A stretch of 64,000 nt of DNA from Shewanella frigidimarina. Its GTDB lineage: Bacteria > Pseudomonadota > Gammaproteobacteria > Enterobacterales > Shewanellaceae. The position numbers and the translations under genes were made by a program. The notes beneath the pieces were generated by a model. The model did not search any database. It was not told where the DNA came from and saw nothing but the letters and a program-made list of their open reading frames with translations. Positions 1-9,828 of this stretch are shown here, one piece after another; the stretch's first letter is position 1; every line of letters starts with the position of its first letter. The stretch is from positions 1,054,001 to 1,118,000 of the forward strand of contig NZ_RKKE01000001.1 in the NCBI RefSeq assembly GCF_003797125.1. Reading direction: 5' to 3'.

Positions 1-458
1 GTGGTGCTAGCGGTTAAGGAGTCTAATTTACGCTGAAATGTGGTGTCGAACCCCCAACCTGCTGGCGTTGGAATTTCACCAACAACATCAACCAACACAC
101 CGTCTTTTAATAGGCCGACAGCATCACCACCATTAAAGTACAAGTTACCAGTCATAGAGTCGGTTGAGGCTGGTAAGGTAATCGCTGCACTTGGGTGCAA
201 AATGACTTTGACACTTTTTGCCGCAATAGTGTCAGTTAACTCCACCATATCAAGCGATGCCGAGTCACCGTCTTTATAACGTACTAATTTGTAGCCTGTT
301 AAATCAATTGCAACGTCACTGTTGTTATACAGTTCAATCGCTTTGTTGTTTGAACTACCTTCAACGTATTCACTAATTAACACTTCTGCATTTGCCATTA
401 TCGGCAATGCTGCTGCAACTGCGAGTGAAACCGCCGTTAGTTTAGTCAGTCCTTTCAT
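1..458 (-). CDS. Secreted lamin-tail-domain protein, probable ExeM/Xds-like extracellular nuclease (5' part only)
   Basis: Only the first 152 codons lie in the window; the rest runs off the left edge. The start codon is ATG at 458-456. Residues 1-24 form a clear signal peptide (basic start, Ala/Leu-rich core, cleavage near AMANA). It is followed by a sequence beginning EVLISEYVEGSSNNKAIELY and containing DLTGYKL, which is the lamin-tail (LTD) fold found at the N-terminus of large secreted nucleases of the Shewanella ExeM / Vibrio Xds type. The nuclease domain itself is outside the window, so the enzymatic assignment is inference from this N-terminus. Other secreted LTD proteins are possible. 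Confidence 0.75.
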   Translation of the reverse strand, partial: MKGLTKLTAVSLAVAAALPIMANAEVLISEYVEGSSNNKAIELYNNSDVAIDLTGYKLVRYKDGDSASLDMVELTDTIAAKSVKVILHPSAAITLPASTDSMTGNLYFNGGDAVGLLKDGVLVDVVGEIPTPAGWGFDTTFQRKLDSLTAST

Positions 459-1037
459 TTTTAAACCCCATATTTTGTAATATAAATGCTATTTTTTTGT
501 AATATGCGGGGCGATTGTCCCAAAGTTTGTTTACAGAAAAAAGAACATTGATCACATTAATGAGGTAAACAAATTTTCTATCTGATTGATTACCAAGTAA
601 TTTTGTTTTAATTAGAAAACGGTAATAGATAAAGTTAAAAATACTTCAACTAAAACAATAGCTAGCACAAGAACAAGAGGCAGGGATTTAGATGTTAAAA
701 AATATAAATTCTGTAACACTTATATACAAAAAACTATAAAATTAACGACATACGGTTTAATATTTTATCTCACGTCATCAAATAATATTGAACATTTAGG
801 ATTTTTACCCGATCATTACATTAACATTGGTCATTTACACTGCTCGAATGTTAAGTACACCATGCATATAAACCAATAAATCACTTAAGATATGTGATTT
901 ATTGTCGATATTGATCATGACTCAATGTTATGTTGGTCACAGAAGAATATTATAAAGTTGACTATTTTAGTATCCAAATGCTAATAGCTCATCTAATATT
1001 TGAATTTATTGTCTTTACCGGTTTAGGTGCTCAAACC
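459..1037. other. AT-rich intergenic region between divergent genes
   Basis: This gap separates the minus-strand secreted protein from the plus-strand chemoreceptor and must hold both promoters. It is very AT-rich and I see no credible ORF. Its one clear structure is a perfect 10-bp hairpin, AATAAATCAC at 875-884 and GTGATTTATT at 894-903 with a 9-base loop. It is not followed by a T tract, so it looks more like an operator or leader hairpin for the downstream receptor than a terminator. Confidence 0.6.
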
Positions 1038-2477
1038 ATGAAACAAGTTGATTTCAGAACTATCGATAAACTTTTCATCAAAATGTCCATTAATGATAAA
1101 TTTTGGGCTATTTTCGGACTGTTCCTGATCATTTTATCAAGTGTATCGATTAGTAGTTACTTTAGTAAAATTGAAAATATTGAACAGCAATCGTTACATG
1201 TTTTAGAACAAAAAACCGCTGCTACTGTCCAAGCTCTTGAGGCGACAAGTCAGCTAGACCAAGCTTCAAACTTAGGTTTGCAAGTCTCAGGTCGTTCGCA
1301 AACCAGTTCACGCCAACAAGATACTATTACCGCTGTGTATGCATTAGATGGCCAATATTATACATTGAGCGAATCAGTTTCTGGACAAGAAGCCAATGCT
1401 AAACAAGCTGCATTAATGTCACTGCTAATGTCATTCTTATGGATAATACCTTTTATAGTAGTGATTTACTGGACAGCAACTTTCCTTGGTGGTGCACTTT
1501 GGGTGTTATGGGATACTACGGAAAAAATTGCTAAAGGAGATTTAACTTCTCGTTTAGGTTTCCATCCTGGCCGTGATGAATTCGGTACCATTGGTTGCGC
1601 ACTCGATAAAGCCATGGATACATTGACCGAGCTCGTTGTTGCAGTGAAAAAAAGTGCCGATACCTTGCAAACGACCTCCAGTTCATTTGCCAATGACGCA
1701 GTGCAAAGCGCGGAACAAATTGATTTACAATATGCTTCACTTGACTCAGTTGCTACAGCAATGGAAGAAATGACGGCATCAGCTGCCGAAGTATCTAATA
1801 TCGCTCGAAATTCAACTCAACGCGTTGAACAAGATTCAGAGTATACACGTCAGAGTTATGACCGAGCTAAGCGTGCGATTAATGAAATTAAGCAGTTATC
1901 GACCTACATTGAACAAACATCAAATTCGGTCAATACCCTAAAAATTAATGCGACTAATATTAATGAAGTGATCACCACCATTAATGCTATTTCAGATCAA
2001 ACCAACTTACTGGCATTAAACGCAGCAATTGAAGCAGCACGCGCAGGTGAAATGGGCCGTGGTTTTGCGGTGGTTGCAGACGAAGTAAGAACCCTTGCGG
2101 GTCGTACACAAGCTGCGACGGTTGAAATTCATAAAATGATTGAATTACTGCAAAGTGAAACGCTCAATATTGACAGCATTACTCAAGATACCGTCAAGCA
2201 AGCACAAACCAGTAGCGATCTAATTACTAATATTGGAACCGATATTAATGCCATTTCTGAATCAGCAAATTCAATTATGGACATGAGCTTCCAAATTTCT
2301 ACATCGTCAGAAGAACAAAGTGCAGTGGCCAATGACATTGCAAAAGAGCTGACGGACATAAGACTGAAATCAAATATTATTAGAAGCTTATCGCAACAGT
2401 CTTCAAGTGGTGTTAAAGATCTTGCAAAAGCATCAGCTGATTTGGGTAAAATTCTTAGTCGATACCGTACTAATTAA
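1038..2477 (+). CDS. Methyl-accepting chemotaxis protein
   Basis: A membrane chemoreceptor that signals through CheW/CheA. I place the start at ATG 1038, preceded by AGGTG with an 8-base spacer; the upstream ATG at 930 has no ribosome site and would add 36 atypical residues. The 479-residue product has TM1 at about 22-40, a small external region of about 85 residues, TM2 at about 126-155, a HAMP region, and the signalling hairpin tip near 320-355 ([18 protein letters not shown], then [15 protein letters not shown]). The external part is much shorter than a Cache or four-helix sensor and matches no ligand domain I recognise, so the stimulus is unknown. The hairpin at 2537-2567 ends the transcript. 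Confidence 0.9.
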   Translation: MKQVDFRTIDKLFIKMSINDKFWAIFGLFLIILSSVSISSYFSKIENIEQQSLHVLEQKTAATVQALEATSQLDQASNLGLQVSGRSQTSSRQQDTITAVYALDGQYYTLSESVSGQEANAKQAALMSLLMSFLWIIPFIVVIYWTATFLGGALWVLWDTTEKIAKGDLTSRLGFHPGRDEFGTIGCALDKAMDTLTELVVAVKKSADTLQTTSSSFANDAVQSAEQIDLQYASLDSVATAMEEMTASAAEVSNIARNSTQRVEQDSEYTRQSYDRAKRAINEIKQLSTYIEQTSNSVNTLKINATNINEVITTINAISDQTNLLALNAAIEAARAGEMGRGFAVVADEVRTLAGRTQAATVEIHKMIELLQSETLNIDSITQDTVKQAQTSSDLITNIGTDINAISESANSIMDMSFQISTSSEEQSAVANDIAKELTDIRLKSNIIRSLSQQSSSGVKDLAKASADLGKILSRYRTN

Positions 2478-2536
2478 TCTCAGCTCAGATTATAACTTAT
2501 TAGTTTGTATGTTTATTTGAATATAAGCGCTAAATG

Positions 2537-2567
2537 AAAAGCCGATATCGATGATATCGGCTTTTTT
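2537..2567 (+). terminator. Rho-independent terminator after the chemoreceptor gene
   Basis: GCCGATATC (2541-2549) and GATATCGGC (2553-2561) form a perfect 9-bp stem with a 3-base loop, followed by TTTTTT and preceded by AAAA. It lies 60 bases after the chemoreceptor stop codon and could also work from the minus strand. Confidence 0.85.
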
Positions 2568-2613
2568 ATGCTTTATAAGCGGTGATTTAACTCACTATCA
2601 ATTAAACTTAATA

Positions 2614-3981
2614 TTACTGTAATGACGTAAGTCTATGACCTAAAGCGCTTGTACTGTCTGGAGTCAGCACAAAAGTATAATTACTGTCGCCATCAAAGCT
2701 GATTGAATCAGACTGATAAACTAAGGTTTGCGTGCCATTATCGGCTTCGTAAACAATGTTAATTTCATAATCATCTTCAGGCAGTGTCAGGCTGAGTTGT
2801 TCCACAAAATCTAAATCCGTTAAGGTGTATTCGGCGGTTTCAATGGTTTCTGAAGCGCGGACAAAATACACGGTTAGGTCATCATAATCATAAGCTAAAT
2901 TCACCACATCGACTTTATATTCAAAAGCTCGAGGTCGTAAGTCTTGCTCGATTACCATACCTTTAACAGAACTGTCTTCTTGCTGATAAATCAGTAAAGA
3001 CTTCACTTCATCTTGGTTAAACGTTACCAACAAGTTATCAAACAACTTGGCTTTACTGGTCGCATCTTTAGTGGTGAGACCATAATCATTAAACGATGTT
3101 GATTGGTAAGCCGTTACTGTGAAGGGTGAAATACCATACAAGTATTGTGTTTCTTGCTTGCTGGCCACATCAACATCAATGCTTTGCGTTTCTAAACCAT
3201 TAAACACCCGGTAATCGGCAGTTGCCTCTAACGCGGCGTAAGTGACAGGCGTTGTGGTTGAGTCAATACTGTCGATAGTGACGTTAATATCACCCGCACC
3301 AAAGCTATTACGAATAATCAATTTATAGGCGGTTTCGGAGGTTAAACTCATGCTACCTGTGGTGTAGAGCACATTTTTAGTGCCTGTTTCGGTAAGATAG
3401 ACAATATAATCATCTGTATCGAATATCTGTTCGCTGGTGTAACTACTGTATGGCACATTACCCAGCATCACCGCTTCGTCAATGGTTTGGGTATCGAGTG
3501 AAATATAGGTATCAAACGCACCTTCATCAGTGGCTACGTTAGCCACCAACACTTCCATTTTACTGTAGTCATTATCATCGTCGGCATTTAACTCGTCCAT
3601 TTCATCACGTGAATAGTTAATATCCAGTAGTTCGGGATCATGATAGTCACCATACAAAACATACAAATGGTTCGAGTCGCTCGCTAAATCAACGGTGTCG
3701 CTGTAAACGGTTACCGTTTCACTATCTTCATCTTGACCATAAATTTCCAGTTCTGTACTCCCTGTACTATAAGCATAGCGCGGCATTGCATCAGCAAAAT
3801 CAACCGCCGTATATGAATAGTCATCCAGTACTAACGAAGTCGATGTGCTATTAGGTGATGCATTATAAAACTGCACATAAGCGACATCATCACTGCTTTC
3901 TTCACTGTCTGAGCCACACCCTAGTAACAAGGCTCCCATTACAGACACCATCATCAATCGACTTATTTTTTTGTTAAACAT
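2614..3981 (-). CDS. DUF4397-type lipoprotein of unknown function
   Basis: The product has 455 residues from ATG 3981, chosen because GGAG sits 5 bases upstream; an in-frame ATG at 3999 lacks this. The N-terminus MFNKKISRLMMVSVMGALLLGC ends in a lipobox (LLGC), so it should be lipid-anchored. The mature part begins with an acidic, Ser-rich linker and then VQFYNASPNSTSTSLVLDD, typical of DUF4397 beta-sandwich domains; the pattern appears to recur (VANVATDEGAFDTYI, then YRVFNGLETQSIDVDV), suggesting three or four repeats. The protein is strongly acidic. It is a single gene with its own site and no operon partner. The role is unknown; surface or outer-membrane location is inferred. Confidence 0.75.
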   Translation of the reverse strand: MFNKKISRLMMVSVMGALLLGCGSDSEESSDDVAYVQFYNASPNSTSTSLVLDDYSYTAVDFADAMPRYAYSTGSTELEIYGQDEDSETVTVYSDTVDLASDSNHLYVLYGDYHDPELLDINYSRDEMDELNADDDNDYSKMEVLVANVATDEGAFDTYISLDTQTIDEAVMLGNVPYSSYTSEQIFDTDDYIVYLTETGTKNVLYTTGSMSLTSETAYKLIIRNSFGAGDINVTIDSIDSTTTPVTYAALEATADYRVFNGLETQSIDVDVASKQETQYLYGISPFTVTAYQSTSFNDYGLTTKDATSKAKLFDNLLVTFNQDEVKSLLIYQQEDSSVKGMVIEQDLRPRAFEYKVDVVNLAYDYDDLTVYFVRASETIETAEYTLTDLDFVEQLSLTLPEDDYEINIVYEADNGTQTLVYQSDSISFDGDSNYTFVLTPDSTSALGHRLTSLQ

Positions 3982-4097
3982 ATTTACTCCATTAACCATC
4001 TAGTTACATTTGCAAGAGTTATGACAACCCTTGCCTGTAAACGACTGTCAAGAAAGGTAAAGTAAAGATATAAAACGTAAAGAGCCAAATTAAAGTT

Positions 4098-4130
4098 AAA
4101 AAAAATCCTCTTAATCAATTAGATAAGAGG
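4098..4130 (-). terminator. Rho-independent terminator downstream of pmbA
   Basis: Read on the minus strand, CCTCTTA and TAAGAGG form a 7-bp stem with a 10-base loop, followed by A then a run of eight T (A run at 4098-4105 on the plus strand). It lies 50 bases after the pmbA stop, in the correct orientation. Confidence 0.8.
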
Positions 4131-4180
4131 CTTTAATTCTTTTTGCATTTGAACCATAAATGCATTTTCAGCAAAAGGGG

Positions 4181-5560
4181 TTAATTACCCGCGATTTTCA
4201 TCTCGCTCAGTAAAATACCGCCGGTGCGGATTGATGAACGTAAATCGCGATCTTTACCTACGCCTTGTATTCCCATAAACATATCTTTTAAATTACCCGC
4301 GATAGTAATTTCTTCTACTGGATACAACACTTCGCCATTTTCAACATAAAAACCTGCCGCGCCACGAGAATAATCACCAGTAACGCCATTAACGCCTTGG
4401 CCCATCACTTCCGTAACAATTAAGCCGGTATTCATGGCTTTAACCAAGTCATCAAAGGTTTGATTTGAATGGCTTAGGGTCCAGTTATAAATACCACCAG
4501 CATGGCCTGTATTGGTCATCGATAATTTACGCGCCGAATAACTGGTTAATAAGTAAGTTTCTAGCTGGCCACGATCAATAATACGACGGTCTTGGGTTGC
4601 CACGCCTTCACTGTCGTAATTAGCACTGGCCAGAGCACCAATTAAATGCGGTTGTTCTTCAATACTAAACCAGTCTGGGAATATTTGAGTATTCAATGCT
4701 TCCATTAAGAAGCTCGACTTACGATAAATACTGCTGCCACTAATTGCGCCGATTAAATGCCCCATTAAGCCAGTGGCAATTTCTGGCGCAAACAACACTG
4801 GCATTTTTGCAGTCGCAATTTTACGGGCATCCAATCGACTTAAGGTTTTGTTTGCCGCTTGTAAACCTACCGCTTCAGGTGACAGTAAATCATGATATTT
4901 ACGGGCAACTGTATAGTCATAGTCGCGCTGCATATTGCCATCAGACTCTTCGCCTATGACCACACAACTTAAACTGTAGCGAGAGCTGCAATAGCCGTTA
5001 AGAAACCCATGGCTATTACCATAAACTCTGGCGGCAGTATGGGCATTAGCACTCGCACCGTCTGAATTACGGATACGGCTATCAACCGACAAGCTGGCTT
5101 CTTCAGCACGAATAGCCAACTGAGCGAGCTCTTCTGCATCGATATCTTGTGGATGATATAACTCTAAGTCGCGAATATCTTGCGCCATCAAAGCGGGATC
5201 AGCCAAACCGCTGAAAGGATCTTCTGAAGTATATTTTGCAATACCATCAGCCGCTTTTACCGCTTGGCGAATCGCCTCTGGGCTTAAGTCTGAGGTTGAT
5301 GAGCTGCCTTTGCGACCATCACGGTAAATGGTAATGCCTAACGCACCGTCTTTATTAAACTCAACGGTTTCAACTTCTTTTTCACGGGTTGAAACCGACA
5401 AACCTTGCTGCTTACTGATAGCCACTTCAGCGGCCGAAGTGCCTAACTCTTTCGCATATTCTAATGCGACAGATACAGCGTCTTTTAACGCCGATAATTC
5501 AGAATCAATTCTAGGTGTTGGTTCAGTTGCGCGAGGCGCTGAAGAAGGATGAGAAGCCAC
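4181..5560 (-). CDS. pmbA: Metalloprotease PmbA/TldE subunit
   Basis: PmbA (TldE) is the partner of TldD in a heterodimeric metalloprotease that degrades unfolded or modified peptides and matures microcin-type precursors. The 459-residue length and sequences such as ISKQQGLSVSTREKEVETVE, GDYSRGAAGFYVENGE and the C-terminal FMGIQGVGKD are characteristic of the subunit without the metal-binding HExxxH. The start is GTG at 5560 with AAAGAG upstream. It is divergent from yjgA, as in many gammaproteobacteria, and its partner tldD is in the same window at 16.7-18.2 kb. A terminator follows at 4098-4130. Confidence 0.95.
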   Translation of the reverse strand: MASHPSSAPRATEPTPRIDSELSALKDAVSVALEYAKELGTSAAEVAISKQQGLSVSTREKEVETVEFNKDGALGITIYRDGRKGSSSTSDLSPEAIRQAVKAADGIAKYTSEDPFSGLADPALMAQDIRDLELYHPQDIDAEELAQLAIRAEEASLSVDSRIRNSDGASANAHTAARVYGNSHGFLNGYCSSRYSLSCVVIGEESDGNMQRDYDYTVARKYHDLLSPEAVGLQAANKTLSRLDARKIATAKMPVLFAPEIATGLMGHLIGAISGSSIYRKSSFLMEALNTQIFPDWFSIEEQPHLIGALASANYDSEGVATQDRRIIDRGQLETYLLTSYSARKLSMTNTGHAGGIYNWTLSHSNQTFDDLVKAMNTGLIVTEVMGQGVNGVTGDYSRGAAGFYVENGEVLYPVEEITIAGNLKDMFMGIQGVGKDRDLRSSIRTGGILLSEMKIAGN

Positions 5561-5719
5561 AAATTTACTCTTTGATTAGTCTAATTGACGCTAGCATATC
5601 AAATTCAATTGGCGATTGATAACCGCGCATTTATATCGCAGTTGATCATCAATAAATTCTGCATATTCTAGGCCAAATAAATGCTATCATTAACGCATAT
5701 TGACTTGAGGTTTATGACT

Positions 5720-6253
5720 ATGAAAATTGTTGGCGATTCTGAGCTATTTCAGCAGCCCTATGATAATGATGACAACTATGTCAGCAGAACAGGCGTTAAA
5801 AAAGAAAGTGAGGATGCTCAAGCACTTGGCATGCGTTTAGTGGCCCTGAGCAAAACTCAATTAGACAAAATGGGTTTAGATGAATTTCTGTATGATGCGA
5901 TTCTAAAAACAAAACTGATTAAACAAAAAACTGAAGCCTATCGCCGCCATTTACAATACATTGGTAAATTAATGCGTGGCTTTGAGCATGAGCCTATTGA
6001 AGCAGCACTGGATAAAGTGTTGAACAAAAACAATAATGAAGCTGCTCAAATACAGATTTTTGAAAAAATGCGTGAGCGTTTATTAGCAAATGGCGATGAT
6101 GAGGTCCAAGTATTACTGGATTTGCATCCACAACTTGATCGTCAAAAAATGCGTCAACTGATCCGCCAAGCGAATAAAGAACTGGCTAAAGGCCCAGAGT
6201 CAAAATCGTCTAAAGAGTTATATAAGTATTTAAGATCTGAAATACAAGACTAG
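5720..6253 (+). CDS. yjgA: Ribosome-associated protein YjgA/DarP
   Basis: YjgA (DarP) binds late 50S ribosome precursors and helps their maturation. The 177-residue protein shows the family pattern: an acidic N-terminus, then VSRTGVKKESEDAQALGMRLVAL, KTKLIKQKTEAYRRHLQYIGKLMR and a basic end with KSSKELYKYLRSEIQD. Two in-frame ATGs (5714, 5720) follow a GAGG at 5707-5710; 5720 has the better spacing (9 bases against 3). It is divergent from pmbA, the usual neighbour, across about 160 bp. Confidence 0.93.
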   Translation: MKIVGDSELFQQPYDNDDNYVSRTGVKKESEDAQALGMRLVALSKTQLDKMGLDEFLYDAILKTKLIKQKTEAYRRHLQYIGKLMRGFEHEPIEAALDKVLNKNNNEAAQIQIFEKMRERLLANGDDEVQVLLDLHPQLDRQKMRQLIRQANKELAKGPESKSSKELYKYLRSEIQD

Positions 6254-6300
6254 GGTCCATCTCTAAAAATAGTCTGTTTAATAGAATAAGGATGTTGCTA

Positions 6301-8781
6301 ATGCGGCTAAAAATGATGACTCGCACACTATTGTTATTATTAACTTCAGTGTTGTTATTTACAGGTTGTAACGGTGCCGCGGACGGCACCGATACTGACA
6401 CATCGAATGATAGTTATAGTATTACCGTCAGCTATCAAAATGTCGTTAATGGCCAATGTGATACGAGTACTGACTCACTGATTTTTGATCTTGATAGTAG
6501 CTTCTGTGCCGTTGCACACCTTAAGTTAGGTAATGCCAACGTCAGTGGCGCACTCATTACTTTTAGTACCACCAATACAGCAATAACGCCTACAACGGTG
6601 TTAACCTTGTCTTCTGGTCTTGCGACAACAGTTGTCACATCAAGCAGCACCAACGCCGGCACGCTTAGCGTGAGTTACTCTCCAAGTGATGCTGATGCAG
6701 TTAGTGCGACTCGCAATTATCAATTTAAAGAATATGACACCAGTGTTCCTGTCGAAGCAATTAAATTAACCGCTTCTATAAGTGATGCAACCGGTCCGAT
6801 TACTCGCTTTAATATTGATAAAACAGTTCAACTCAATGCCTTGCTTACTGACAGTAATAATCAAGCTATTGCTAACCAAATTGTGACATTCAATGCTGGT
6901 AGTGCTTCGTTAGCGCCAGCAACTGCACTAACAAAATCTTCAGGCATTGCTACGCTCAACTATACGCCGTCCGAGGCAGAGTTAGGTGCCAGTCTGTTAA
7001 CCGTCACCACAGAATATCAAGGTAGTACTCTCACCAGCAGCAGCGCTTTTGAAGTGTTAGCGTCTGACGATATTGCTACGAATGGTAATGTTAAGATGGG
7101 CTCGTATAATGCTAATGGTGAGTTTGTTGAAAGTGAATTGGCGACAACGCTAGCCGCAACAACTGATGGCAGTTATAACATTAGCGCCGGTGGCACATTT
7201 GGGATTACAGCTACGTTAGTTACCGAAAACACCGATGGCACATTAACACGCTTGCAAAGTCCAACCAGCATCAGCTTTAGTTCTGACTGTTCTACCAATG
7301 ACAACGCCACACTTGATTCACCTGTCACTAGCTTATCAGGCTCCGCTAGCTCAACTTTTTCAGATGTCAGTTGTAGTGGCAATAGTGAACGTAATGACAC
7401 CATCATTGCGACAGCAACTGTTAATGGCAGTAGCTTAAACGCAAGTTTACCTTTTACCTTAGCCCGTCAAACGTTATCTAATGTGAGCTTTGTGTCAGCT
7501 GACCCAAGCCAAATCCGCATCAAAGGTTCAGGCGGCACCGGTTCAACTGAATCATCGTTAGTGACCTTCTTAGTGACTAGTGCAAATGGCCAACCAGCAG
7601 CACAACAAACGGTTAATTTTAGCTTAGACACCAGTGTGGGCGGTTTACAATTTGCTAATGGTAAAGTGACGGACAACAGTATTACCAATTCCCAGGGATT
7701 AGTCAGTGTGCGAGTGCAAGCTGGCACCATTCCAACCCCTGTAAGAGTGGTGGCATCAACCACAGACGCCGACACTAACCAAACCATTACCAGCCAATCA
7801 GAACAGCTGACCGTCAATACCGGTTTGCCACAACAGCTTGGTTTTAGTATTTCAAGATCAAATGGCAACCCTGAAGCGGGCGACTACAATGGTGAAGAAG
7901 TTACCATTACAGCGTATGCCTCTGATAGTTTTGCAAACCCTGCACCAGACGACACTACCATCAACTTTACCGCTGAAGGTGGTCAAATCCAACCATCATG
8001 TACGATTGCAAATGGCAGGTGTTCCGTCATTTGGACATCAGCATCACCACGAGTCAGTGACCATCGCGTAACGATTATGGCTTATGCGCTAGGGCACGAA
8101 ACCTTCTTCGATATCAATGGCAACAATGTATTTGACGATGCTGATGGCGGCGTAGTTAACGGCTGTTTAAGCGATACAACGTCAGTAGCATGTAGTGGAA
8201 ATGGCATGGATGTAGAAACTTACCATGACGGTGGTTTTGTTGACTTGCCTGACGCCTTTAGAGATGACAACGAATCTCGCGTCCATGATTCAGGTGAACC
8301 GTACTTTAATATTCAAGCGAGTAACACATATCAATTAGCTGACGGTAAATTTAACGGCCCACAATGCCAAGGTACATTATGTGATAGCACGGCTATGAGC
8401 ACTTATATCCGTAAAGCATTAGTATTAACAATGTCAGGCTCTGATGCTAATTTCGTGGTTAGCCAAGATGGCAGCTTGATTAATAATTACGACACTGATG
8501 TTCAGCCTATTGCACTAGATGCAACGGCAAAGTTTGATGTGGTACTCACTGATAGCGCCAATCAGATATTGCCTTCAGGTACAACTTTAACGGTTACTAG
8601 CACCGAAGGTGAATTGCAGTTCACTGGTTATACCGTACCTAACAAGAGTTCAGCAGGAGGAACATCAACCTCATTTACCTTGAAAAATAATGGTACACCC
8701 GGCACAAGCCAAGTCACACTGACAGCAACTACGCCTAAAGGTGTGGTCACTGAATTGATATTTTATGTGACCTTGTCATAA
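6301..8781 (+). CDS. Large lipoprotein with bacterial Ig-like (Big_1/invasin type) repeats
   Basis: The product has 826 residues from ATG 6301, about 9 bases after AAGG; an upstream in-frame ATG at 6292 overlaps that site. The N-terminus LLLLLTSVLLFTGC is a lipoprotein signal with lipobox FTGC. The rest is a string of Thr/Ser-rich beta-sandwich segments with phrases such as LTDSNNQAIANQIVTFN, VTSANGQPAAQQTVNFSL and SQGLVSVRVQAGT, the signature of Big_1/invasin Ig-like domains; I count at least five. Near residues 600-650 is an Asp/Asn-rich stretch (DINGNNVFDDADGG) resembling a calcium-binding loop. It is probably a surface or outer-membrane structural or adhesive protein; function is inferred. 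A terminator follows. Confidence 0.8.
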   Translation: MRLKMMTRTLLLLLTSVLLFTGCNGAADGTDTDTSNDSYSITVSYQNVVNGQCDTSTDSLIFDLDSSFCAVAHLKLGNANVSGALITFSTTNTAITPTTVLTLSSGLATTVVTSSSTNAGTLSVSYSPSDADAVSATRNYQFKEYDTSVPVEAIKLTASISDATGPITRFNIDKTVQLNALLTDSNNQAIANQIVTFNAGSASLAPATALTKSSGIATLNYTPSEAELGASLLTVTTEYQGSTLTSSSAFEVLASDDIATNGNVKMGSYNANGEFVESELATTLAATTDGSYNISAGGTFGITATLVTENTDGTLTRLQSPTSISFSSDCSTNDNATLDSPVTSLSGSASSTFSDVSCSGNSERNDTIIATATVNGSSLNASLPFTLARQTLSNVSFVSADPSQIRIKGSGGTGSTESSLVTFLVTSANGQPAAQQTVNFSLDTSVGGLQFANGKVTDNSITNSQGLVSVRVQAGTIPTPVRVVASTTDADTNQTITSQSEQLTVNTGLPQQLGFSISRSNGNPEAGDYNGEEVTITAYASDSFANPAPDDTTINFTAEGGQIQPSCTIANGRCSVIWTSASPRVSDHRVTIMAYALGHETFFDINGNNVFDDADGGVVNGCLSDTTSVACSGNGMDVETYHDGGFVDLPDAFRDDNESRVHDSGEPYFNIQASNTYQLADGKFNGPQCQGTLCDSTAMSTYIRKALVLTMSGSDANFVVSQDGSLINNYDTDVQPIALDATAKFDVVLTDSANQILPSGTTLTVTSTEGELQFTGYTVPNKSSAGGTSTSFTLKNNGTPGTSQVTLTATTPKGVVTELIFYVTLS

Positions 8782-8823
8782 GCTCAATATTCTCACGTCC
8801 TATAATATTTACCGATCATTAAT

Positions 8824-8849
8824 GCCTGCTACTTAAGCAGGCTTTTTTT
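8824..8849 (+). terminator. Rho-independent terminator after the Ig-like lipoprotein gene
   Basis: GCCTGCT (8824-8830) and AGCAGGC (8836-8842) form a 7-bp stem with a 5-base loop followed by a run of seven T. It lies 42 bases after the stop codon. Confidence 0.85.
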
Positions 8850-9090
8850 ATACTTGGCATTAACAAATATGTTGATACAATAAGACATGTTATACGGTAT
8901 TAGATCGATACTTTGTTGAAATTAAGAACTATTTTTCTAACTGACTTTATGTTCAGCTAACAAATTGTTCTGCGAGTAAATAGCGCACAACACCTCTCGT
9001 TTCGATACCATCAATAGCATCTGTAAACAGGGCTAGTTTACTACTCCGAGGGACCGATTTACGACTCTCGACGCATACTAAGGAATACTA
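8850..9090. other. Intergenic region upstream of the small lipoprotein
   Basis: With the terminator before it, this makes a gap of just over 300 bases. I see no ORF, strong repeat or RNA gene. It should contain the promoter for the lipoprotein at 9091. Confidence 0.5.
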
Positions 9091-9492
9091 ATGCGCAAAA
9101 TTTCTCTACTTCTTACCATTACAGCAGGCGTACTACTCACCGCTTGTGCAGCTAAACCACCCATTGTGGCTCAAAACAAAACGGTTGTCGTCAATGACCA
9201 AACTTTCGTACTTGGTGGCTCGTATGATAAAGCAAAAAATAAACTGCTATTGACCGCTAATGGTGACCCGATCATGCAGGGTCGATTCCCGCCAATGACG
9301 CCTACTCAAAATCTTAATGCAAACTTTAAAGATATGAAATTTAAAGGTGATTGTTACTTTGGTTCGGTACTAGGAGATCAAGGTGGAAGCTTTGGTATTG
9401 TTGCTAGCATTGTTCAATCGGCAAAATCGAGCACTGCAGATAAATGCGACATCTTTATCGATGGCACTAAGCAAGAAACACTGTACTTCTAA
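9091..9492 (+). CDS. Small lipoprotein of unknown function
   Basis: A 133-residue protein starting at ATG 9091, six bases after AAGGA. The N-terminus MRKISLLLTITAGVLLTAC is a textbook lipoprotein signal with lipobox LTAC. The mature region (about 115 residues) has two further cysteines, in GDCYFGS and DKCDIF, which could form a disulfide, and looks beta-rich. I do not recognise the family. No operon partner; the upstream gene ends in a terminator and the next gene is 336 bases away. Confidence 0.7.
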   Translation: MRKISLLLTITAGVLLTACAAKPPIVAQNKTVVVNDQTFVLGGSYDKAKNKLLLTANGDPIMQGRFPPMTPTQNLNANFKDMKFKGDCYFGSVLGDQGGSFGIVASIVQSAKSSTADKCDIFIDGTKQETLYF

Positions 9493-9828
9493 TTAGACAT
9501 ATTAATTAAGCGCTAGCCCTGCTTACCCACCTATCTATTAATCTATTTCGTTATTTCAGCAGAGATAACGTAAAGTCAGTTAGCACCAAGTTGGTGCGAA
9601 CAAGATACATTCAGCACCAGAGCAACTCAATCAATTTTTATAAAACTAGTTAAACCTATGTTTATAATAGACTTTAACTACTGGTCTAATCCTTGCTTTC
9701 TCTTCAAGAATAACCCTAGTCTCACTAAACGATTACTCAGTAGTCGACCCGAACACATTACAGATGTCATCACAATTGATTATCATCAAGGGGAAGTGAG
9801 TTGATAAACTGTCCTTGTTGAGAATTGA
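9493..9828. other. Intergenic region with a 15-bp palindrome
   Basis: No ORF is visible. At 9583-9597 there is a perfect palindrome, GCACCAA-G-TTGGTGC, about 230 bases before the LysR gene. A weaker hairpin, CGTTAT/ATAACG, lies at 9549-9570. The palindrome has no T tract and could be an operator or part of an inefficient terminator for the lipoprotein gene. Confidence 0.55.

Noticed and set aside
930..1037. Upstream extension of the chemoreceptor by 36 codons
   Set aside because: No ribosome site at 930; the ATG at 1038 has one and gives a normal receptor N-terminus.
4744..4959. Open frame opposite pmbA
   Set aside because: Antisense shadow of a well-supported gene, with no start signals or recognisable protein.
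7467..7868. 133-codon frame opposite the Ig-like lipoprotein gene
   Set aside because: Antisense shadow of a repetitive Thr/Ser-rich coding region.
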